From: Nocardioides sp. zg-1230
GTDB lineage: Bacteria; Actinomycetota; Actinomycetes; Propionibacteriales; Nocardioidaceae
DNA: 64,000 nt
Assembly: GCF_013155335.1 (NCBI RefSeq)
Contig: NZ_JABJQZ010000002.1
Location: forward strand, 248,001-312,000
Direction: 5' to 3'
A program made the position numbers and the translations under genes. This document shows positions 1 to 7,310 of the stretch, in pieces. Numbering within the stretch: position 1 is the first letter of the stretch; each line of letters begins with the position of its first letter. The notes under the pieces were generated by a model. It saw only the letters and a program-made list of their open reading frames with translations. It was not told the DNA's origin and did no database searches.

Positions 1-1
1 C

Positions 2-658
2 CTGCGCATCGCGCGCGAGCTGCACGACGTCGTCGCCCACGGGGTGTCCGCGATGGGCATCCAGGCGGGCGCGGCGAGGCGGGTCCTCGACCGCGACCCC
101 GACGCGGCGCGTACTGCTCTCTCGCACGTCGAGGAGGCCTCGCGCGACGCGTTGGCGCAGATGCGGCGCCTTCTCGGCACCCTGCGCGAAGGTCCGGCGG
201 ACCGCCGGGCCGACGGGGCCGACGGCGCGGACACCGCGACCGGAGCGCGTACGTCGGAGGCGGGCGTCGACGACCTGCCGGACCTCGTCGCGCAGGCGGG
301 CCGGGAGGGGCTCGCCGTCCACCTCGACGTCGTGGAGGACCAGGCGTGCGCCACCGGCCGGCTCCCGCGCGGCATCGCGTTGGCGATCTACCGCACGGTC
401 CAGGAGGCGCTGACCAACGTCCGACGCCACAGCACCGCCGACACGGTCTCCGTCGTGGTCCGGGTCGACGAGGCCGCCGCCTACGCCGAGGTCGAGGTCG
501 TCGACAACGGCCGGCCGCGACACGGCACCTCCGGCAGCGGGCTCGGCCAGCTGGGCATCCGCGAACGCGCGGCCACCCACGACGGCCAGGTCGACATCGG
601 ACCGCGCGTGACGGGCGGCTACCGGGTCCGCGTGCGCTACCCGCTGGGGGCGTCGTGA
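2..658 (+). CDS. sensor histidine kinase, C-terminal part (partial, 5' end outside window)
   Basis: This is the catalytic half of a NarL/DesK-type two-component sensor kinase, which autophosphorylates and passes phosphate to the regulator encoded next. The frame is open from base 2. An H-box (RELHDVVAHGVSAM) has the phospho-accepting His at visible codon 8. An N-box-like motif (VQEALTNVRRHS) follows, then an ATP-lid region with VVDNGRPRHG and GSGLGQLGIRERA. The N-terminal sensor and membrane part lies outside the window. The stop overlaps the regulator's GTG start (GTGA), so the two are translationally coupled. The ligand cannot be told. The ABC exporter downstream is a plausible target of the pair, which is inference from position. 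Confidence 0.93.
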   Translation: MRIARELHDVVAHGVSAMGIQAGAARRVLDRDPDAARTALSHVEEASRDALAQMRRLLGTLREGPADRRADGADGADTATGARTSEAGVDDLPDLVAQAGREGLAVHLDVVEDQACATGRLPRGIALAIYRTVQEALTNVRRHSTADTVSVVVRVDEAAAYAEVEVVDNGRPRHGTSGSGLGQLGIRERAATHDGQVDIGPRVTGGYRVRVRYPLGAS

Positions 659-1350
659 CGGAGCGACCGCTGACGGTGCTGCTCGTCGACGACCACGCGA
701 TGGTGCGCTCGGGCTTCGCCATGGTCCTGTCCGTCGAGGACGACATCGAGGTCGTGGGCGAGGCGGCCGACGGGGTGGAGGCGATCGAGCGCGCCCGGGC
801 GACCCGCCCCGACGTGGTGCTGATGGACGTCCAGATGCCGCGGATGGACGGCATCGAGGCCACCCGCCACCTCGTCGCCGACGACCTCGGGCACGTCGTC
901 ATCGTGACGACCTTCGACCGCGACGACTACCTCTTCGACGCCCTGCAGGCGGGGGCGAGCGGCTTCCTGCTGAAGAACGCCGGGCCGGAGCAGCTCCTCG
1001 ACGCCGTACGCGCCGCAGGTCGTGGGCACGCACTGCTCGCGCCGGAGGTGACCCGCCGCGTCATCGGCAGGATGGCCGCAGGGTCGACGGCGCCCGACGG
1101 CACGGCCGGCGCAGCCGCCGACCGACCCGAGCCGGACGGGCTGGCGCTGCTCACCGCCCGCGAGCGGGAGGTGCTGGTGCTGCTGGGCCGTGGCCTGTCC
1201 AACGGCGAGATCGCCGGCACGCTCGTGCTGGGCGAGGCGACGGTGAAGACGCACGTGTCCAACGTGCTGGCCAAGCTGCACCTGCGCGACCGGGTGCAGG
1301 CGGTCATCTACGCCTACGAGGCCGGCCTCATCCTCCCGACGGAGGAGTGA
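655..1350 (+). CDS. NarL/FixJ-type response regulator
   Basis: This 231-aa DNA-binding regulator is the partner of the kinase upstream. The receiver domain covers about residues 7-120: the acidic pair is in VLLVDDH, the phospho-acceptor is D58 in VLMDVQMPRMDG, the conserved Thr is in VIVTTFD, and the Lys is in FLLKNAGPEQLL. A LuxR-type helix-turn-helix fills the last 65 residues (LTAREREVLVLLGRGLSNGEIA, VKTHVSNVLAKL). The GTG start was chosen because it overlaps the kinase stop and gives a standard N-terminus. An in-frame extension upstream to base 346 has no receiver-like sequence and was rejected. The gene ends 81 bp before the ABC exporter genes, its likely but unproven regulon. Confidence 0.95.
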   Translation: MTERPLTVLLVDDHAMVRSGFAMVLSVEDDIEVVGEAADGVEAIERARATRPDVVLMDVQMPRMDGIEATRHLVADDLGHVVIVTTFDRDDYLFDALQAGASGFLLKNAGPEQLLDAVRAAGRGHALLAPEVTRRVIGRMAAGSTAPDGTAGAAADRPEPDGLALLTAREREVLVLLGRGLSNGEIAGTLVLGEATVKTHVSNVLAKLHLRDRVQAVIYAYEAGLILPTEE

Positions 1351-1418
1351 GCGCGTCCGACACGGGCTCCGCTGCGAGGTTCCGTCGCGCGGCGGATCAC
1401 ACCGACCACTCCGGTCAC

Positions 1419-1424
1419 TAGCGT
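1419..1424 (+). promoter_or_regulatory. -10 hexamer TAGCGT of a probably leaderless promoter
   Basis: TAGCGT fits the actinobacterial -10 consensus TANNNT and ends 7 nt before the ATG at 1432. This is the spacing expected when transcription starts at the start codon. It favours 1432 over the in-frame ATG at 1426 as the ABC ATPase start. Confidence 0.5.
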
Positions 1425-1431
1425 CATGGCC

Positions 1432-2313
1432 ATGTTGGAGATCAGGGAGCTGACCAGGCGGTTCGGGGACAACGTCGCCGTGGACCACGTGTCGTTCGAC
1501 GTGCCGGCCGGGTTGATGACCGGCTTCGTCGGCGGCAACGGCGCAGGCAAGACCACGACCATGCGGATGGTGATGGGCGTGCTCGGCATCGACGAGGGGG
1601 AGGTGCTGTGGCAGGGCCGGCCGATCACGCGGCTGGACCGCCGCCGGATCGGCTACATGCCCGAGGAGCGCGGCCTCTACCCGAAGCAGCCGATCCTCGA
1701 CCAGCTCGTCTACATCGCCCAGCTCAAGGGTATGGAGCGGGTCGCCGCCCGCACCCAGGTGACCGAGCTGCTGGAGCGGTTCGGGCTGGGGGAGCGGACC
1801 AAGGACCACCTGGAGAAGCTGTCGCTGGGCAACCAGCAGCGGGTGCAGATCATCGCCTCGGTGCTGCCCCGGCCGGCCGCGCTCATGCTCGACGAGCCCT
1901 TCTCGGGGCTGGACCCGAGGGCGGTCGACTCGATGGTCGACCTGCTCCGCGAGTACACCCGTGACGGCGTGCCGGTCCTCTTCTCCAGCCACCAGCTCGA
2001 CCTCGTCGAGCGCCTGTGCGACCGACTGGTCGTGCTGTCCCAGGGACGCCGGGTCGCCGCCGGGACGGTTGCGGAGCTGCGCGACGCGGGGGTGCCGCGC
2101 TTCCGCCTCGTCCTCGGCGGCGACGCCGGTTGGGTCCGCGACCTGGGCGGGCTCGAGGTCCTCGACCTGGACGGCCCGACCGCCCTCGTGGAGGTCCGCC
2201 GGGACGGTGCCGAGCAGCACCTCGTCGCCGAGGCCACCAGCCGCGGCGACGTCCACGAGTTCGTCCGGGTCCGCCCGGCCCTCAGCGAGATCTACCGGGA
2301 GGCCACCGCATGA
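1432..2313 (+). CDS. ABC transporter ATP-binding protein (NatA-like)
   Basis: This 293-aa ATPase drives the ABC-2-type permease encoded next. It shows Walker A (GGNGAGKTTT, near residue 35), a Q-loop region, an atypical signature LSLGNQQR in place of LSGGQ, Walker B (ALMLDEPF) and the H-loop (LFSSHQLD). The LSLGNQQR variant and the C-terminal extension of about 80 residues are common in NatA-like and DUF4162-bearing exporter ATPases. The start at 1432 follows from the -10 hexamer; 1426 (two residues longer) is possible. The stop overlaps the permease ATG (ATGA). By family it could export Na+, peptides or drugs; the substrate is not evident. Confidence 0.93.
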   Translation: MLEIRELTRRFGDNVAVDHVSFDVPAGLMTGFVGGNGAGKTTTMRMVMGVLGIDEGEVLWQGRPITRLDRRRIGYMPEERGLYPKQPILDQLVYIAQLKGMERVAARTQVTELLERFGLGERTKDHLEKLSLGNQQRVQIIASVLPRPAALMLDEPFSGLDPRAVDSMVDLLREYTRDGVPVLFSSHQLDLVERLCDRLVVLSQGRRVAAGTVAELRDAGVPRFRLVLGGDAGWVRDLGGLEVLDLDGPTALVEVRRDGAEQHLVAEATSRGDVHEFVRVRPALSEIYREATA

Positions 2314-3527
2314 GCACGGAGAAGAGCACCGACAAGAGCACCGAGAACAGCCCCGACAGGAGCACCGAGCCCGCCTGGCTGCTCGTCACCCGCCGGGAGG
2401 TCGTCTCGCGGATCACCGACAAGTCGTTCCTCTTCGGCACGGCGTTCATGGTCGTGCTGATCGCCGGGTTCATCGGCTTCAACGCGTGGCAGGAGGAGCG
2501 CACCGACCGGGTCACCCTGGCTGCCACGCCTGACTCGGTCGCGATGGCCACGGCGGTCGCGGACGGCGCGCCGCAGGTCGACGAGGACGTCGAGGTCACG
2601 GTCGTCGAGGTCGACGACCGTGACGCAGCCGAGGCCGCACTCCTCGACGACGAGGTCGATGCCTGGCTGCACCCGGGCGGCGACGGCTGGCAGCTCACCT
2701 CGGAGTCGAGCGAGCAGGGCTCCCTCACCGACGTCGTGAGGGCGGTCGTGAACCAGCAGGTGCTGTCCGACAACGCCGCCGAGGTCGGCACCACGGTGGA
2801 GGCCCTGCAGGCGGGCAGCACCGTAAGCACCGACTTCCTGCGCGGCGACGCCGAGAAGGCCGGCGTGGCCGAGGCGGTCGGCTTCGTGTTCGTCTTCCTC
2901 TTCTACTTCGCCGCCCTCGTCTTCGGCATGCAGCTGGCCTCGTCGGTGATCGAGGAGAAGCAGAGCCGGATCGTCGAGATCATCGCGGCCGCGATCCCGC
3001 TGCGGCACCTGCTCGCCGGCAAGGTGCTCGGCAACACCGCCCTGGCGATGATCCAGCTGCTGGTCTACCTCGCGGTCGGTCTGGTCGGGCTGTCGTTCAC
3101 GTCCTTCTCGTCCTACGTCCCGGCGCTGTCCGGCCCGACCGCGTGGTTCATCGGCTTCTTCCTCGCCGGCTTCGTGGCGCTGGCCTGCCTGTGGGCGGTC
3201 GCCGGGTCGCTCGCCTCGCGCACCGAGGACCTCCAGGCGACCTCGACGCCGCTGACGATGCTGATGCTCGTGATGTTCTTCGGTGGGCTCTCGCTCGACG
3301 GCCGCGGGCAGGTGGTCGCGTCCTTCATCCCGCCCGTCTCCGCCGTCGTCATGCCCAAGCGCATCCTCGCCGGTGGCGTGGAGTGGTGGGAGCCGCTGCT
3401 CGCGCTGGGCCTGCTGGCCGCGTTCGCGGCGGTCACGGTCTGGGTCGGCGAGCGCCTCTACCGCCGGGCGCTGCTGCAGACGGGCGGGCGGGTCAGCCTC
3501 CGACAGGCGTGGGCCGCGGCCGAGTGA
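2310..3527 (+). CDS. ABC-2-type permease (NatB-like)
   Basis: This 405-aa membrane subunit pairs with the ATPase upstream. The first 20 residues are a low-complexity run of S-T-E/D-K/R units made by a 12-bp tandem repeat. A transmembrane helix at about 45-65 is followed by an extracytoplasmic domain of about 130 residues. A bundle of roughly five helices then contains the conserved stretch VIEEKQSRIVEIIAAAIP, typical of ABC-2/NatB permeases. The ATG overlaps the ATPase stop, which fixes the start; longer in-frame versions overlap the ATPase gene and are shadows. The gene ends convergent with the VTT-family gene on the other strand. Confidence 0.9.
   Translation: MSTEKSTDKSTENSPDRSTEPAWLLVTRREVVSRITDKSFLFGTAFMVVLIAGFIGFNAWQEERTDRVTLAATPDSVAMATAVADGAPQVDEDVEVTVVEVDDRDAAEAALLDDEVDAWLHPGGDGWQLTSESSEQGSLTDVVRAVVNQQVLSDNAAEVGTTVEALQAGSTVSTDFLRGDAEKAGVAEAVGFVFVFLFYFAALVFGMQLASSVIEEKQSRIVEIIAAAIPLRHLLAGKVLGNTALAMIQLLVYLAVGLVGLSFTSFSSYVPALSGPTAWFIGFFLAGFVALACLWAVAGSLASRTEDLQATSTPLTMLMLVMFFGGLSLDGRGQVVASFIPPVSAVVMPKRILAGGVEWWEPLLALGLLAAFAAVTVWVGERLYRRALLQTGGRVSLRQAWAAAE
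2313..2372 (+). repeat. degenerate 12-bp tandem repeat, five units, inside the permease gene
   Basis: Five consecutive 12-base units of the type AGCACCGASAAG (the last two diverged) encode the N-terminal S-T-x-K/R/P tail of the permease. They are in frame, so changes in copy number would only lengthen or shorten a cytoplasmic tail. Confidence 0.7.
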
Positions 3528-3550
3528 CCGCACCGGGCTGACCGGGTGGC

Positions 3551-3588
3551 GGGGACCTCAGAAGAGGTGCACCAGCGACGAGGTCCCC
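3551..3588. terminator. possible terminator hairpin at convergent gene ends
   Basis: GGGGACCTC at 3551-3559 pairs perfectly with GAGGTCCCC at 3580-3588 across a 20-nt loop. It sits between the permease (+) and the VTT gene (-), overlapping the last codons of the latter, where a bidirectional terminator would be expected. No T-tract follows, which is usual at this GC content. The loop is long, so the call is tentative. Confidence 0.35.
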
Positions 3589-4016
3589 GTCACGACCGCC
3601 CAGAACCGGAGGCCGCGCCCCAGCAGGCCGGTGACCATGAAGATCCAGAACGGCACCCGCAGCGTGCCGGCGAGCACCGCGGTCACGGCGTACGGCGGGA
3701 TGCCGGTGCTGGCGGAGATGAACAGCAGGCCGGCTGTGAACCACGGCCGGCCCTCCGCGCGCTCGTGCCACTTGTCCAACGAGGCCCGCACCTTGGGCTT
3801 CTCGAGCTGGCGGTGGACCCAGGGCGCGCGGTCGACGTGCATGCCGCCCCAGTACCAGAGGATCTTGCCGAGCATCTGCCCGATCGTGGCGGCCACGAGC
3901 AGGCCCCACAGCTGGCCGGGCGCCTGGCTGACCGAGACCACCAGGATGGCCTCGATGTTGATGAGCGGCACGAGGGCGGAAGCGATCGAGGCGCCCATGA
4001 CGCTCCAGAACAGCAT
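3558..4016 (-). CDS. small VTT/SNARE-associated-like membrane protein
   Basis: This 152-aa membrane protein has at least three hydrophobic segments. Gly-rich membrane stretches (GQLWGLLVAATIGQMLGKILWYWGG, cut here for length; and FISASTGIPPYAVTAVLAG) resemble the VTT (DedA/YdjX-like) family, which handles or scrambles lipids in other bacteria. The ATG overlaps the last base of the preceding stop (TGATG) of the CDP-alcohol phosphatidyltransferase, so the two are coupled. A longer open frame reaching 4379 overlaps that gene and is rejected. A role in phospholipid handling with its partner is inference. Confidence 0.75.
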   Translation of the reverse strand: MLFWSVMGASIASALVPLINIEAILVVSVSQAPGQLWGLLVAATIGQMLGKILWYWGGMHVDRAPWVHRQLEKPKVRASLDKWHERAEGRPWFTAGLLFISASTGIPPYAVTAVLAGTLRVPFWIFMVTGLLGRGLRFWAVVTGTSSLVHLF

Positions 4017-4657
4017 CAGCCCGTGGCTCCCGGGACGGGCAGGCCGATCTGCGCGAGGCGGCGCAGCGACACGCACTTGAGGACCAGGAGCGCCGAGGCG
4101 ATCACCAGCCCGACCCACATCCAGCCGGTGACGAGCAGCAGCACGGCGAAGAGCGCGCTGTTGACCGCCTTGGCCGGCTTGGACCAGTTCCACAGCCAGA
4201 TGGTGCGGTCGACGACGAAGAAGTAGTTGGGGCTGCGGATCGGCCAGGCGAGGAACGCGATCGACAGGAAGCAGTCGACGACCATGAACTCGGCGAGGTA
4301 GACGAAGATCGCCGGCGACAGGTCGGGCTGCAGCCACGCGAGCCCGATGTAGAACGCGGCGGCGTTGAACCGGTCGCACATGATGTCGAGCACGGCGCCG
4401 ATGCGGGTCTCGCAGTCGCGCACCCGGGCGTAGAAGCCGTCGAGCATGTCGCCCACCCAGTAGACGCCGAGAGAGACGACCAGGAGGGTCAGGCTCTGCT
4501 GGTGCGCGGCCATCGCGGCGAGCACCACGGACGCGACGGTGCGGACAGCGGTGATCACCGTCGCACCCGTCAGCAGCCGCTCCTCGCGGATGCCGTAGCG
4601 ATCGCCGGGACCGGCCTCCGGCCCTCCCGCCGTGCCCCCGTGCACCCCACTCCCCAC
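4016..4657 (-). CDS. CDP-alcohol phosphatidyltransferase family membrane protein
   Basis: This 213-aa integral membrane enzyme would transfer a phosphatidyl group from CDP-diacylglycerol to an alcohol in phospholipid synthesis. The family signature D-x2-D-G-x2-A-R-x8-G-x3-D-x3-D is complete in GDMLDGFYARV...TRIGAVLDIMCDR. About five hydrophobic helices follow. The acceptor (inositol phosphate, glycerol phosphate or other) cannot be read from the sequence. The start is a GTG with a TAGCAT -10 hexamer 7 nt upstream and no Shine-Dalgarno, suggesting a leaderless message. maf lies 18 bp upstream on the same strand. Confidence 0.88.
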   Translation of the reverse strand: MGSGVHGGTAGGPEAGPGDRYGIREERLLTGATVITAVRTVASVVLAAMAAHQQSLTLLVVSLGVYWVGDMLDGFYARVRDCETRIGAVLDIMCDRFNAAAFYIGLAWLQPDLSPAIFVYLAEFMVVDCFLSIAFLAWPIRSPNYFFVVDRTIWLWNWSKPAKAVNSALFAVLLLVTGWMWVGLVIASALLVLKCVSLRRLAQIGLPVPGATG

Positions 4658-4664
4658 GCCCGGG

Positions 4665-4670
4665 ATGCTA
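4665..4670 (-). promoter_or_regulatory. -10 hexamer TAGCAT, leaderless promoter of the phosphatidyltransferase gene
   Basis: On the minus strand TAGCAT ends 7 nt before the GTG at 4657. It lies in the 18-bp gap after maf, so this gene can be transcribed separately from maf. Confidence 0.45.
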
Positions 4671-4675
4671 GCGGG

Positions 4676-5308
4676 TCACGTCCACAGGTCGGTCCACGCG
4701 TGGCCGAGCTCGAGGACCAGCTCGCGCAGCAGCGGCAGGCTCACGCCGACCACGTTGTGGTGATCACCCTCGATGCCGCGCACGAAGGCGCCGCCGAAGC
4801 CGTCGATGGTGAACGCGCCGGCGACGTGCAGGGGCTCGCCCGTCGCGACGTAGGCGTCGATCTCCTCGTCACCCACGTCGGCGAAGTGCACGAGGGTCGA
4901 ACCGGTCGCCGCGGCCACCCGTCCCGTGGCGACCTCGTGCAGGCTGTGGCCGCTGTGCAGGACCGCGGTGCGCCCGCGCATCGACCGCCATCGCTCCCGC
5001 GCCTCGTCGGCGTCGCGCGGCTTCCCGAGCGCCTCACCGTGCCCGCCCGAGCCGGACGCCGGCTGCAGCTCGAGCACCGAGTCGCAGCCCAGGACGAGCG
5101 CGTCGGGAGGTACGTCGTCGCGCGCGGCGACGGCGGCGCACTTGAGCTCGGCGAGCTGGAGCGCCAGCTCGGCCGGCGGCAGCCCGTCCACCTGGTCCTC
5201 GTCGACCCCGCTGACGATCACGACCGGCTCGATGCCCGCCGAGCGCAGCGTGGCCAGCCGGGCGGGGGAGGCGGAGGCCAGGACCAGCGGGACGCGGGCG
5301 GTCGTCAC
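4676..5308 (-). CDS. maf: Maf-family nucleoside triphosphate pyrophosphatase
   Basis: This 210-aa Maf/HAM1-superfamily enzyme hydrolyses non-canonical or excess nucleoside triphosphates (dTTP, UTP or modified bases, depending on subfamily) to the monophosphate and pyrophosphate. The N-terminal motif LVLASASPARLATLRSAG is the Maf signature S-x-S-x-R. The central GCDSVLEL carries the catalytic Asp, and GKPRDADEARE matches the conserved K-P region. Later come Y-x-ATGEP and GAFTIDGFGG. Length is normal. The ATG overlaps the stop of the DUF885 gene by 4 bp, so the two form an operon. Confidence 0.95.
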   Translation of the reverse strand: MTTARVPLVLASASPARLATLRSAGIEPVVIVSGVDEDQVDGLPPAELALQLAELKCAAVAARDDVPPDALVLGCDSVLELQPASGSGGHGEALGKPRDADEARERWRSMRGRTAVLHSGHSLHEVATGRVAAATGSTLVHFADVGDEEIDAYVATGEPLHVAGAFTIDGFGGAFVRGIEGDHHNVVGVSLPLLRELVLELGHAWTDLWT

Positions 5309-7008
5309 AGGCGCCCCAGCGCCGTGCGGAGCGGGTCGAGCCCGAGCGAGCCCAGGTCGAGGGCCTCGCGGTGGAAGGTCTTGAGGTCGAAGTGGTCACC
5401 CTGCCGCGCCTGCACGGCCGCGCGGGCCTCCAGCCAGATCCGCTCGCCGACCTTGTAGGAGGGCGCCTGGCCGGGCAGGCCGAGGTAGCGCTTGACCTCG
5501 AACTGGATGACCTCGTCGTCCATCCGGCAGTGCAGGCGCATGAACTCCAGCCCCAGCTCGGGGGTCCACGTCTCGCCGGGGTGGAAGGCGGTGCCGTCCG
5601 GGCCGAGCCGGTTGTCCTCGGGGATGGTCAGCTCGAGGTGCATCCCGATGTCGACGATCACCCGCGCGGCCCGCAACGACTGGCCGTCGAGCATGCCGAG
5701 GAGGTCGGCCGGGTCGTCGAGGAACCCGAGCTCCTCCATCAGCCGCTCGGCGTAGAGCGCCCAGCCCTCCCCGTGCCCGCTGCACCAGCACATCAGCCGC
5801 TGCCAGCGGTTGAGGGTGTCGCTGCGGTAGGCCGTCTGGGCGACCTGGAGGTGGTGGCCGGGGACTCCCTCGTGGAAGACCGTGGTGACCTCGCGCCAGG
5901 GGTGGAAGTCGTCGATGCCGTCGGGCACCGACCACCACATGCGGCCCGGCCGCTCGAAGTCCTCGGACGGGCCGGTGTAGTAGATGCCGCCGTCGTTGGT
6001 GGGGGCGAGCATGCACTCGATGCGCCGGACCGGCTCGGGGATGTCGAAGTGCACGTCGGCCATCGCGACGATCGTGCGGTCGGCCAGCTCCTGCATCCAG
6101 TCGCGGAACGCCTCCCGGCCGTGGACGATGCGGTCCGGGTCGGCGTCGAGGTGGGCCACCGCAGCGTCGACGCCGGCACCGGGGAGGATCCGCTCGGCGG
6201 TGGCGGCCATGAGGTCGGAGAGCCGCTGCAGCTCGGTCCAGCCCCAGGCGTAGGTCTCGTCGAGGTCGACCTCTGCGCCGAGGAAGTAGCGGCTTGCCAG
6301 CGCGTAGACCTCGCGCCCGACCCCCTCGCGCTCCGTGCCCTGCGGCTCGAGCTCGTCGGTGAGGAATAGCCCGAACGCCGCCGTGGCGGCGCTCGCGGCG
6401 CCGGCCAGGACCCGCAGCTCGTCGCGGTCGCCGCCCTGCACCCGGTCGACGAGACCGAGGTAGAAGTCGCCCGCCTCGCCGGTCTGCCCGGTCCAGCGGC
6501 GCACCTGCTCGGCCACCTCGGCGTACTGCCGTGAGGCGACGACGTTGCCCTTGCGAGCCTCGTCGGAGAGCGTCACGCGCAGGCCCTCGAGGGCGGCCGG
6601 TACGCCGGCGAGCCGGGACGCGATGGCCGCGACGGCCTCCTCGCCCTCGGTCGGCATCAGGTCGAACACTCCCCGGACCTCGTGCAGCGGGCTCCACAGC
6701 ACCGACATCCGCGCGCGGTTGACTCCCGCCTCCTCCAGCTCGATCTCGAGGCGGGTCCGCTCGAGGAACGCGTCCTTCGCCGCGGCCTCGCGGTCGTCGA
6801 CCGGCGTCGCAGCCTCGACGGCGGCCACGGCCCTCCGGGCCAGCTCCAGGCGGGCGTCGAAGCCGGCGGGGGAGAAGTCGGTGAGCTCGTGCTCGTGCCC
6901 GGCGACGCCGATCGACGTGGCGGTCAGCGGGTCGAGGGCGCAGTAGTCCTCGACGTAGGCGTCGCAGAGGGCGTCGATCCGGCGCTCGTGCTGGAGGGGT
7001 TCGGTCAC
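5305..7008 (-). CDS. DUF885 family protein, putative metallopeptidase-like
   Basis: This 567-aa protein of the DUF885 family has no signal peptide. The hallmark HEGVPGHHL is at residues 379-387, resembling a zinc-peptidase HExxH-type helix but with the family's own spacing. Another conserved stretch is LMCWCSGHGEGWALYAERLM. Length and order fit the family. Enzymatic activity for most members is unproven, so no substrate is given. The start is a GTG with a TAGGGT -10 hexamer 7 nt upstream, and maf follows with a 4-bp overlap. Confidence 0.88.
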   Translation of the reverse strand: MTEPLQHERRIDALCDAYVEDYCALDPLTATSIGVAGHEHELTDFSPAGFDARLELARRAVAAVEAATPVDDREAAAKDAFLERTRLEIELEEAGVNRARMSVLWSPLHEVRGVFDLMPTEGEEAVAAIASRLAGVPAALEGLRVTLSDEARKGNVVASRQYAEVAEQVRRWTGQTGEAGDFYLGLVDRVQGGDRDELRVLAGAASAATAAFGLFLTDELEPQGTEREGVGREVYALASRYFLGAEVDLDETYAWGWTELQRLSDLMAATAERILPGAGVDAAVAHLDADPDRIVHGREAFRDWMQELADRTIVAMADVHFDIPEPVRRIECMLAPTNDGGIYYTGPSEDFERPGRMWWSVPDGIDDFHPWREVTTVFHEGVPGHHLQVAQTAYRSDTLNRWQRLMCWCSGHGEGWALYAERLMEELGFLDDPADLLGMLDGQSLRAARVIVDIGMHLELTIPEDNRLGPDGTAFHPGETWTPELGLEFMRLHCRMDDEVIQFEVKRYLGLPGQAPSYKVGERIWLEARAAVQARQGDHFDLKTFHREALDLGSLGLDPLRTALGRL

Positions 7009-7015
7009 GCGGGCG

Positions 7016-7021
7016 ACCCTA
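7016..7021 (-). promoter_or_regulatory. -10 hexamer TAGGGT, leaderless promoter of the DUF885-maf operon
   Basis: TAGGGT on the minus strand lies 7 nt before the GTG start at 7008, and no Shine-Dalgarno sequence is present. It is the likely promoter for the DUF885-maf pair. Confidence 0.5.
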
Positions 7022-7082
7022 GCCCCGGGACCCGACAGTGGAGCGGACCGTTGCTCAGCGAGCGGGGAGACGCCGGCCGCAC

Positions 7083-7310
7083 TCAGAGCGGCAGGCCGCT
7101 GGCCCGCCAGGCGCCGGGTCCGCTGCGGTGCGTACGTCGTACGCCGCGCGCGGGGTGGTTCCAGGTCGGCCGGGGCCTCTGCGGCGGCTCGCCGCCGCCC
7201 GACCCCAGCGCGGAGAACACGGCCACCAGGGCCGCGACCTCCTCGTGGGTGGCGTCGGCGTTGATGACCCGCAGCAGCGGGACCCGCGACTCGGACGACT
7301 CGCCGGTCAT
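7083..7310 (-). CDS. acyl-CoA carboxylase epsilon subunit
   Basis: This 75-aa small protein matches the actinobacterial epsilon subunits that stimulate acyl-CoA carboxylases. Its layout is typical: an N-terminal LLRVINADATHEEVAALVAV segment, a Gly/Pro-rich linker, then a W-x-x-P motif (PTWNHPARGVRR) and an Arg-rich tail. The ATG shares a base with the stop of the carboxyltransferase gene (TGATG), so production is coupled to the beta subunit. A longer open frame reaching 7754 runs through the carboxyltransferase gene and is a shadow. Confidence 0.88.
   Translation of the reverse strand: MTGESSESRVPLLRVINADATHEEVAALVAVFSALGSGGGEPPQRPRPTWNHPARGVRRTHRSGPGAWRASGLPL

Noticed and set aside
637..2256. 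Long minus-strand open frame opposite the response regulator and ABC ATPase
   Set aside because: It is antisense to two well-supported genes and has only Arg/Gly/His-rich composition caused by high GC, with no family motif.
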